A stretch of 37,714 bases of DNA from Erginobacter sp964465735 (lineage in GTDB: Bacteria > Auribacterota > Erginobacteria > Erginobacterales > Erginobacteraceae), in NCBI GenBank assembly GCA_964465735.1, contig CAYXKT010000009.1, positions 1 to 37,714 of the forward strand. Direction: 5' to 3'. Numbering within the stretch: the first letter of the stretch is position 1; each line of letters opens with the position of its first letter. Positions 31,583 to 37,714 of this stretch are shown in pieces. The position numbers were made by a program, and so were the translations under genes. The notes beneath the pieces are model-generated. The model saw only the letters and a list, made by a program, of their open reading frames with translations. It searched no databases and was not told the origin of the DNA.

Positions 31583-33994
31583 ATGGGTTTTGGCCTGGAC
31601 AAGAGATTGCCGGATCCGGCTTCGGACGAGTTCCGCCAGCTGAAGGAGGAGAATGCCCGGCTTAAGGAATTGCTACGCCGGCAGGGGATTGACTGGGATG
31701 CCAAGGGCGATCCTCCGGCCCGACTCGGCAAAATCCGGGAAGCAGCCGGGGTGCCATTCTCCCCCGCCGAAAAAATCTCGCTCTTTCGCCGCTTGTTCCG
31801 GGGGCGAACGGACGTCTATGCCCGCCGCTGGGAATCCTTACGGGGTAAATCCGGATATTCCCCCGTCTGCGGGGACGAGTGGAAGCCGGGAGTCTGCCGC
31901 AAACCGCAAGTCAAGTGCGCGGATTGCGCTTGCCGACGGTTATTGCCGCTGGACGACCAGGTGATTTACGACCACCTGGCCGGGAAGCATACCGCAGGTC
32001 TCTATCCGTTGCTGACGGACGATACCTGCGGTTTCCTGGCGGTGGACTTTGATGGCGCCGAGTGGGAAAAGGACGCCGCCGCTTTCCGGAAATCCTGCCG
32101 GGAATTGGAGATCCCGGCCGCTCTGGAGATCTCCCGTTCCGGCAACGGGGCCCATATCTGGATATTCTTTTCTCAACCGGTGCCCGCCGCCCAGGCCCGC
32201 CAGCTGGGTTCGGCGCTGATCAGCCATACCTGCGAACGAACCCGACAACTTTCCCTGACCAGTTATGACCGGTTTTTCCCCAACCAGGATACCCTGCCCC
32301 GGGGCGGTTTCGGGAATTTGATCGCCCTCCCCCTGCAAAAGCTCCCCCGCCTCCAGGGGCGCAGTGTCTTTGCTGGGGATAACTTCGCTCCCTATCCGGA
32401 TCAATGGGCTTTCCTGACCTCGATCCGTCCCCTCTCCGGGCTGGAACTGGCCGAGGCCCTTCTCCGGGCCGGCGGGGGACGGCATCCCCTGGATCTGACG
32501 GCGGACCCCGGGGAAGATGAGCCGGACCCGTGGCAACGGCCGATTGCCCTCCCCCGGCGGATACCCGGGCCATTGCCGGAATCTCTGCGCCTGGTCCTGG
32601 GCAATCAAATATATATCGCCAAAGCCGATCTCCCCCAGCCTTTACTTAACCGGCTGATCCGGCTGGCCGCTTTTCCCAACCCGGAATTTTACCGGGCGCA
32701 GGCGATGCGAATGCCGGTCTGGAACAAGCCCCGGGTAATCGGCTGCGCGGAAAATTTTCCCCGGCATATCGGCCTCCCCCGGGGATGCCGGAAAGCGGTG
32801 TTGGAACTTCTGGAGCAAAACGTCATCCGGTTCGAGATCGAGGACACCCGTCCGCCCGAGAGGAAGGTGGAGGTCAAATTCATCGGCACGCTGCGCCGGG
32901 AGCAAAAAGCGGCGGTCCGCGCCATTCTCCAAGAAGAAACCGGGGTTCTCTGCGCGCCGCCGGGTTTCGGAAAGACGGTCGTCGCCGCCGCGGTCATCTC
33001 CAGAAGGCGGGTGAGTACTTTAATCTTGGTGCATCGCACTGAACTGCTCCGACAATGGCGGGAAAGGCTGAGCGCTTTTCTCGAATTACCGAAGGGATCT
33101 CCGGGGGCGATCGGCGGCGGGCGGAAGAAATCAACCGGGGAGATTGATGTTGCCATCTTACAATCCCTCTCCCGGCGGCCGGACCTGGAAGGCCTGCTGG
33201 ATAATTACAGCCAAATCATAGTCGATGAATGCCACCATATCTCGGCCGTTTCTTTCGAGGCCGTTATCCGGGCGTCCCGGGCCAGATATATCCTGGGCCT
33301 GACCGCAACCCCGGTCCGCCGGGACGGCCACCACCCGATTGTCTTGATGCAGTGCGGCCCGATCCGCCATCAGGCCGCCGGCCGGGATACGGCACCGGCG
33401 ATACTGGAGGTTATCCCCGCTTATCTGCCCCCGCCCCAAATCTCCCCGGAGACCCCTATTCAGGAAGTCTTTCGCGCTATCGCCGCGGACGAAAATCGCG
33501 CCCGCCGGATTTGCCGGGATGTGATAGCGGCTTATCGTGAAGGCCGGAAGATCCTGGTTCTGACCGAACGGACGGGACATCTGGAATTGCTTCGCGCGGC
33601 CTTGGAGGGTGAAGTGAAGAACTGCTTTGTTCTCCACGGCCGCCTCGGGAAAAGACAGAGGCAAAATATCCTGGGCGAGCTGGCGGCGCTGGACAATTCT
33701 GCCCCCCGGGCGCTCCTGGCTACCGGCCGCTTGATCGGTGAAGGATTTGATCATCCGCCCCTGGACACCCTGGTCCTGGCGATGCCGATCTCCTGGAAGG
33801 GGACACTGCGGCAGTACGCTGGCCGGCTTCACCGGGAGCATCCGGGAAAACGGGACGCTCACATCTATGATTACATCGATTCCGGATTGCCACGGCTGCT
33901 GAGGATGTGGATGAAACGACGACGCGGCTACCGGGCGATGGGGTATCGGATCCGGGCGGAGAACGACGGCCAAACCGGATTGCCGGGATTGTAA
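31583..33994 (+). CDS. TOTE-type primase-helicase (AEP domain fused to SF2 helicase)
   Basis: An 803-residue protein. A coiled coil (about 13-36, DEFRQLKEENARLKELL) leads into a Cys-rich zinc segment (Cys96, 105, 112, 115, 117), then an archaeo-eukaryotic primase domain of the TOTE conflict-system type with the metal motif AVDFDG (Asp155, Asp157) and SGNGAHIW (His191). From about 435 follows a superfamily 2 helicase: Walker A APPGFGKT (458-465), DECH (548-551), TAT (574-576) and QYAGRLHRE near the end. I start at the ATG at 31583; earlier starts (TTG 31487) add an unmatched hydrophobic stretch. It is alone, among decayed mobile DNA; a defence or element-maintenance role is inferred. Confidence 0.85.
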   Translation: MGFGLDKRLPDPASDEFRQLKEENARLKELLRRQGIDWDAKGDPPARLGKIREAAGVPFSPAEKISLFRRLFRGRTDVYARRWESLRGKSGYSPVCGDEWKPGVCRKPQVKCADCACRRLLPLDDQVIYDHLAGKHTAGLYPLLTDDTCGFLAVDFDGAEWEKDAAAFRKSCRELEIPAALEISRSGNGAHIWIFFSQPVPAAQARQLGSALISHTCERTRQLSLTSYDRFFPNQDTLPRGGFGNLIALPLQKLPRLQGRSVFAGDNFAPYPDQWAFLTSIRPLSGLELAEALLRAGGGRHPLDLTADPGEDEPDPWQRPIALPRRIPGPLPESLRLVLGNQIYIAKADLPQPLLNRLIRLAAFPNPEFYRAQAMRMPVWNKPRVIGCAENFPRHIGLPRGCRKAVLELLEQNVIRFEIEDTRPPERKVEVKFIGTLRREQKAAVRAILQEETGVLCAPPGFGKTVVAAAVISRRRVSTLILVHRTELLRQWRERLSAFLELPKGSPGAIGGGRKKSTGEIDVAILQSLSRRPDLEGLLDNYSQIIVDECHHISAVSFEAVIRASRARYILGLTATPVRRDGHHPIVLMQCGPIRHQAAGRDTAPAILEVIPAYLPPPQISPETPIQEVFRAIAADENRARRICRDVIAAYREGRKILVLTERTGHLELLRAALEGEVKNCFVLHGRLGKRQRQNILGELAALDNSAPRALLATGRLIGEGFDHPPLDTLVLAMPISWKGTLRQYAGRLHREHPGKRDAHIYDYIDSGLPRLLRMWMKRRRGYRAMGYRIRAENDGQTGLPGL

Positions 33995-34007
33995 ATTTAT
34001 AAAAAGG

Positions 34008-34030
34008 CGGTTCCGATTTTCGGGGAACCG
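34008..34030 (+). other. Hairpin just downstream of the primase-helicase gene
   Basis: cggttcc (34008-34014) pairs with ggaaccg (34024-34030), starting 13 bases after the stop. No T-run follows, so it is at best a weak or factor-dependent terminator. Confidence 0.35.
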
Positions 34031-34069
34031 GGGGAGAACCGCAGCGCTGGGGATCAAAGCTCCCGTGGG

Positions 34070-34267
34070 GGGTTACCCCACTTCGACGACAGCGAGGAGT
34101 TCGATCGGATCGGGGAGAGCTTCCGGGAGATCCGCTGGCCGGGAAGGATTGCTACCCTCAGTACGTCCTGGTCCAATCCGGTCAGACCTGCGCCCTGACC
34201 CGGGAGGTGGTCTATACCCGGGTAATCGTACCGGAGACGGTCCGCAAGGGTGATCCGATCGAAGCGG
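34070..34267 (+). pseudogene. Coding-like remnant with one frameshift
   Basis: Two + strand frames are protein-like in succession: GLPHFDDSEEFDRIGESFRE (from 34070) and, after a shift near 34142, KDCYPQYVLVQSGQTCALTR then VVYTRVIVPETVRKGDPIEA. The second frame runs into the 3' end of the lipoprotein gene on the other strand without its own clear stop signal. No family recognised and no start codon found; probably a gene fragment left by rearrangement. Confidence 0.35.
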
Positions 34268-34729
34268 TCAATCCGGCTGAACCCGCATTGAGATCCCTTC
34301 GCGGAGGTCGATCTCCTCGAAGACCATCTCGGCCACTGAGAGGGCGAGTTCCCGGTTCAAAGAGACCACCTCCAGCCGGGTCAGACCGGGTTCCTCCTCC
34401 CGGAAGAAAAAACCGACCTCAGTGGTATCTCCGCAGCGGGGGAAGAGACGGTCAAAACTCATCGCCACCAGGTAGCGCTTCCCGGGGAGGTCGAGGTAGA
34501 TATAGAGCTCTTTTTCCTCCAGAACTTCAAGGAGAGCAGAGTAACTCTCCGCAAAATCGGCCTCGACCAGTCCGGCGTATCTCCCCTCCTCCTCTTTCTC
34601 CAGGGACTCGATCGAGATCCCGACCGTCCGCCGGAACATCTCCGCCGGGGTGCAGGCTGCCAGCAAAACTATCAAAGCGCCAAGCGCCAGAAAACAACCT
34701 GATCTTCGCGTTTTTCCCTTCGGGGTCAT
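34268..34729 (-). CDS. Small putative lipoprotein
   Basis: A 153-residue protein with a textbook lipoprotein signal: basic MTPKGKTRRSG, hydrophobic core, lipobox LLAAC (Cys about 26), then a mature alpha-beta part with LEVLEEKELYIYLDLPGKRY and FFFREEEPGLTRLEVVSLNR. The family is not recognised; length and layout resemble small envelope proteins of the YajI/DUF-type that bind folded partners. The start at 34729 begins the signal peptide; the frame extends 14 codons further but that part is outside the signal. A terminator-like hairpin separates it from the RnfC-like gene upstream. Confidence 0.7.
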   Translation of the reverse strand: MTPKGKTRRSGCFLALGALIVLLAACTPAEMFRRTVGISIESLEKEEEGRYAGLVEADFAESYSALLEVLEEKELYIYLDLPGKRYLVAMSFDRLFPRCGDTTEVGFFFREEEPGLTRLEVVSLNRELALSVAEMVFEEIDLREGISMRVQPD

Positions 34730-34768
34730 CTCTTTGGTATCCGGCACTCCGGCTAAATGAGGTTGAGC

Positions 34769-34800
34769 CAAAACTAACCCCTGATTTCTTCTCAGGGGTT
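34769..34800 (-). terminator. Intrinsic terminator after the RnfC/PduS-like gene
   Basis: On the - strand, a perfect 9-bp stem aacccctga / tcaggggtt (34800-34792 with 34784-34776), 7-base loop, followed by agtttt. It begins 61 bases after the stop at 34861 and lies about 40 bases before the lipoprotein ATG, so it could also act as an attenuator for that gene. Confidence 0.6.
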
Positions 34801-34860
34801 CACTCCGGGCAATGATACCAACCCGGAAGGAAAGCCGCGTATAAATCCCGGGACTGGTTT

Positions 34861-36192
34861 TCAGGGGCCAACCGCCCGGATGAAGATTGAATCCTCGAAG
34901 ATCATTTCCACCTTCCCGGAGATCGAGGCGTGGATGGGGGCGCCCAGCGCGCCGGATGGAACATCTCCGATCATCTCCCCGACGGCAACCCGGTCACCGA
35001 CCTGGACCAGCGGAAGACAGGGGGCGCCGACGTGCTGCTTGAGCGGAATATTCACCCGCGAGACCTCGAGCGGCTCCTTCTTCAGGGGAGCGTCCCGGTC
35101 GTAACGGAGGACATCGATCCGGGCGGCAAACCGGGAGACCGGGATCTTCCGGCCTTCCCGGACCGGGTGGACGGGGAATTCCTTTCTCAACAGCGTCTTG
35201 GGAACCTGCTTCTCCGTCATCGTCTTGATCAGCCCGGCAATCACCCGGTCGGGAGAGAGGGTGGTCGGACAGGCGTACATCCCGCAAACCCCACACTGGC
35301 AACAGAGGTAGGCCTCGGCCAGATGCTCAGGGGATATGGCATCGGCCCGCTGCTGACCGACCAGGCGCATAATGATGTGGGGCTCCATCCGATGGCCGTT
35401 AAGGTAACGGGGACAGTAGTCGGTACAGAATCGGCACTGATCACAAGCCCAGGCGGCCCGGCTGACGTCGTGCTCGATCGGCCGCTTCTTATAGAGGACC
35501 TGCTTGTGGTCTGAGGGAAGAACAATCAGCCCAGTGGTCTTCTTGGAGATCTGGCCGGCGGTGAAGTTACCCATAATCGGCCCTCCGTCAAGGACCTCGT
35601 ACTCCCCGGTTGTCGAGCCTCCGGCGGCGGCAATCACGTCCTCGACCAGGGCGCCGACCGGGACCGAAAGGGTGACCGGCCGCTTCACCTCGCCGGCCAC
35701 GGTCAGGATCCGATGGGTGACCGGGATATCCCGGACGGCCCGGGCAATATTGATCACTGTGCCGACATTGTTCACCACCACAGAGACATCCAGAGGGATC
35801 CCCCCCTCCGGAACCTGGAGCCCGGTAACATCGTAAACCAGGACGTGCTCGTCTCCGGCCGGGTAGTAGCTGCCGAGAAGATATAGTTCGACCCGGGATC
35901 CGCGGCGGGCGATCTCACTCCGAAGAGTATCAATTGCCCGGAGGTATTTCTCCTTTAGAGCAATGACAACTCTCTTGGCACCGACCGCTGACGCCAGCAG
36001 TTCCATCCCGTCGAGCAGTTCGGCAGCATAAACAATCATCATCTGCTGATCGACCCGCAGGAGCGGCTCGCACTCGGCCCCGTTGGCGATCACCCATTTC
36101 GCCCGGGCAGAGGCCTTGACGTGGGTGGGAAAACCGGCACCCCCGGCACCGACCACCCCGGCAATACGGATTTTTTCCGATAGAGCACTCAA
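34861..36192 (-). CDS. RnfC/PduS-like flavo-iron-sulfur oxidoreductase subunit
   Basis: A 443-residue protein with the order Complex I 51-kDa-like domain (GVVGAGGAGFPTHVK, ANGAECEPLL), SLBB segment, two cluster motifs (CDQCRFCTDYCP, CCQCGVCGMYACP), and a C-terminal barrel-sandwich segment (about 375-440). In RnfC the barrel sandwich is N-terminal; here it is C-terminal, as in PduS cobalamin reductase. No pdu or eut genes are visible, and RnfB is close by, so it may serve an Rnf-like electron chain. The start is a TTG at 36192 without a clear ribosome binding site; its N-terminus aligns with the family. Confidence 0.8.
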   Translation of the reverse strand: MSALSEKIRIAGVVGAGGAGFPTHVKASARAKWVIANGAECEPLLRVDQQMMIVYAAELLDGMELLASAVGAKRVVIALKEKYLRAIDTLRSEIARRGSRVELYLLGSYYPAGDEHVLVYDVTGLQVPEGGIPLDVSVVVNNVGTVINIARAVRDIPVTHRILTVAGEVKRPVTLSVPVGALVEDVIAAAGGSTTGEYEVLDGGPIMGNFTAGQISKKTTGLIVLPSDHKQVLYKKRPIEHDVSRAAWACDQCRFCTDYCPRYLNGHRMEPHIIMRLVGQQRADAISPEHLAEAYLCCQCGVCGMYACPTTLSPDRVIAGLIKTMTEKQVPKTLLRKEFPVHPVREGRKIPVSRFAARIDVLRYDRDAPLKKEPLEVSRVNIPLKQHVGAPCLPLVQVGDRVAVGEMIGDVPSGALGAPIHASISGKVEMIFEDSIFIRAVGP

Positions 36193-36280
36193 GATAAGCG
36201 ATAATTGTTAATCGTTGTCTTTATGATCCAGATCCAGACTGCGTTCATTTCAAACTTTAAACTTTGAACTCTAAACTCCC

Positions 36281-36841
36281 TCAAACCTCTTTCAAGAGAC
36301 TTAAGGCCTCAGCCCGGGTCCTTTCGTCCCGGCGGAAGTTACCCCGCAGCGCCTCGGTCTTGACCAGGGTCCCCGGTTTCTTCACCCCCCGCATATCCAT
36401 ACAAAAATGCCGGGCCTCGATCTGGACCAAAACCCCCCTCGGCGAGAGCTTCTCCATCAAGAGGTCGGCGATCTCGGTGGTCATCCGCTCCTGGACCTGG
36501 AGACGGCGGCTGAACAACTCCACCACCCTTACCAGTCGGCCCAGGCCGGTAATCATCGAATTCTTCGGGATATAGGCAATGTGAGCTTTCCCGAAAAACG
36601 GGAGAAGATGGTGCTCACAGAGCGAATAGAAGGGGATATCCTTGACCAGGACGATCTCGTCAAAACCCGGGCAGGGAAAAACCGTGATCTCCTCCCCAAT
36701 ATCTTTCCCCACCCCTTCGAGGATTTCGGAGCACATCTCAGCCACCCGCTGGGGGGTCTGGTAAAGCGCCGGCCGATCAGGCGCTTCATCAATCGCTACC
36801 AGCAGGTCGCGGATCGCTTTTTCTATCTTTTCCTTGTTCAT
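36281..36841 (-). CDS. folE: GTP cyclohydrolase I
   Basis: Converts GTP to 7,8-dihydroneopterin triphosphate, the entry to folate and tetrahydropterin synthesis. The 186-residue protein has the zinc ligands Cys75, His78 (FYSLCEHHLLPFFG) and Cys147 (ARHFCMDMRGV), the RVVELFSRRLQVQERMT helix and the usual C-terminal end. The start is the ATG at 36841; the frame extends 41 residues upstream but without family similarity. It is placed between the rnfB and RnfC-like genes on the same strand, a mixed cluster. Confidence 0.95.
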   Translation of the reverse strand: MNKEKIEKAIRDLLVAIDEAPDRPALYQTPQRVAEMCSEILEGVGKDIGEEITVFPCPGFDEIVLVKDIPFYSLCEHHLLPFFGKAHIAYIPKNSMITGLGRLVRVVELFSRRLQVQERMTTEIADLLMEKLSPRGVLVQIEARHFCMDMRGVKKPGTLVKTEALRGNFRRDERTRAEALSLLKEV

Positions 36842-36914
36842 CAGTTTGCAAGCGTTATCGAAAACAAGCCTTCGATCCCGATAACAGTACTGATCCCGAT
36901 TGGGATTCAGTTCA

Positions 36915-37703
36915 CTACACTCGGGAGATAATATTCCGAGGACAAACCTCGATACATTTACCACAGTTCACACACAGATCATAGTCAATTTTCGCCAGGT
37001 TGTCCTCCAGGGTGATAGCAGAGACCGGACATTCCCGGACGCATTTGCCGCAAGCTATGCAGCCGACGGAACAGACCTGGACCACAGTCTTTCCCCGGTC
37101 CCGGGAAGAACAGCGGATATCGACCTCCGATTTTTTGGGGACAATCCGGATCAAGGACCGGGGACAGTGGCTGACACAAAGCCCGCAACTACGGCAGAGT
37201 TCGGAGTCAACCACCGGGTTGCCCCGCTCATCGATCTTGATCGCCCCGAAGGGGCAGACATCCCGACAGGTATAGTAACGCAGACAGCCATAATCGCAGG
37301 CGGTGACTCCGCCCCCGATCTGGTTGGCGGCGGCGCAGGTTTTAATCCCTTCATAGAGATAGCGCCGGGCAGCGTCAAAACCGCCCTGACAGAATATCCG
37401 GGCTATCGTCTGTTCTTCTTCTTTTAGAAGCTTCCCGACCAGCTCGGCAATCTTGCGCTGACACTCCGGGGTAGCGATCGGGCAGACCGAAGGGTCGGCT
37501 TGACCGTCCAGAAGGGCCCGGGCACAGTCGGCGCAACCCCCATATCCGCAGGCGCCGCAGTTGAGGTGGGGAAGCAGTTCCTCGATCTGTTCCAAACGGG
37601 GATCAATAAAGACCGCGAAGATCCGAGAGCCAAAAGCCAAACCGAGTCCGAAGATCAGCCCCAACCCGCTGATGGTTAATATAGCCGACAGTATTGCTGT
37701 CAT
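36915..37703 (-). CDS. rnfB: Electron transport complex subunit RnfB
   Basis: Membrane-anchored iron-sulfur protein of the ferredoxin:NAD oxidoreductase (Rnf) complex. The 262-residue protein has one N-terminal transmembrane helix (ILSAILTISGLGLIFGLGLAF), the RnfB-specific four-Cys Fes motif (LNCGACGYGGCADCA plus downstream CP) and further Cys motifs: CDYGCLRYYTCRDVCP, CRSCGLCVSHCP, CIACGKCVRECP and CVNCGKCIEVCP. It is complete, starting 12 bases from the window edge. rnfC-like DNA lies two genes downstream; rnfA, D, E and G are not in the visible part but could lie beyond the right edge. Confidence 0.92.
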   Translation of the reverse strand: MTAILSAILTISGLGLIFGLGLAFGSRIFAVFIDPRLEQIEELLPHLNCGACGYGGCADCARALLDGQADPSVCPIATPECQRKIAELVGKLLKEEEQTIARIFCQGGFDAARRYLYEGIKTCAAANQIGGGVTACDYGCLRYYTCRDVCPFGAIKIDERGNPVVDSELCRSCGLCVSHCPRSLIRIVPKKSEVDIRCSSRDRGKTVVQVCSVGCIACGKCVRECPVSAITLEDNLAKIDYDLCVNCGKCIEVCPRNIISRV

Positions 37704-37714
37704 AGAAAGTTTAA

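Noticed and set aside
34207..34815. 202-codon + strand frame
   Set aside because: Arg/Pro-rich shadow of the lipoprotein gene on the other strand.
8370..36900. gcgatcccgatagcgat-like words at about 8370, 27020 and 36880 as one repeat family
   Set aside because: Short, loosely similar and of simple composition; not strong enough to call repeats.
1..37714. tRNA or rRNA genes
   Set aside because: No T-arm ggttcgaatcc-like string with a matching acceptor stem and no rRNA signature was found by eye.

Overview
This is a GC-rich stretch from a Gram-negative, probably anaerobic bacterium. Support for that comes from a divergent polysaccharide deacetylase of the YibQ type, a CtpA protease, an outer-membrane beta-barrel, lipoproteins, indolepyruvate:ferredoxin oxidoreductase and an Rnf-type iron-sulfur protein. 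A run of 100 N (29753-29852) shows that it is a scaffold, probably from an environmental assembly. The phylum cannot be fixed from the sequence; an uncultivated PVC- or Omnitrophota-like lineage would fit, but this is a guess. No rRNA, tRNA, CRISPR array or phage gene was seen.

Left third, + strand: a tightly overlapped operon carries all four acetyl-CoA carboxylase subunits (accB-accC-accD-accA), an archaeal-type orotidine 5'-phosphate decarboxylase (pyrF) and an unrecognised 93-residue protein. A 165-bp inverted-repeat element and a LOG-family gene follow. From 5.9 to 7.3 kb there is a gene graveyard: two frameshifted genes, a strong terminator hairpin and the 3' end of a RelE-type toxin cut off at a perfect palindrome. 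Then come tsaD (- strand), and on the + strand a DUF4139 exported protein, a HAD phosphatase and a NYN-LOTUS protein flanked by direct repeats.

Middle, all on the - strand: a YibQ-like deacetylase overlapping ctpA, a UDP-glucuronate decarboxylase-type epimerase and an alginate-export-like porin. Next is the most coherent system of the window (29.6 down to 18.1 kb, transcribed right to left): a three-part flavin/iron-sulfur enzyme related to dihydropyrimidine dehydrogenase but with changed active-site residues, then trpR, a TrpB2-type tryptophan synthase beta chain, a small cysteine protein, iorA, iorB and two successive paaK-ACT modules. PaaK (arylacetate to aryl-CoA), IorAB run reductively (aryl-CoA to arylpyruvate) and TrpB2 (indole plus serine to tryptophan) would together salvage aromatic acids and indole into aromatic amino acids. 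A Trp repressor at the head of the set, with a near-consensus promoter, favours this biosynthetic reading over fermentation.

Right third: a REP-associated tyrosine transposase gene (RAYT) lies among REP palindromes, one of them inside its own coding sequence, next to a deleted RAYT relic and a REP tandem array that broke the assembly. Beyond it is a solitary primase-helicase of the TOTE conflict-system type, likely defence or mobile-element related. The window closes on the - strand with a lipoprotein, an RnfC/PduS-like flavo-iron-sulfur protein, GTP cyclohydrolase I (folE) and RnfB.
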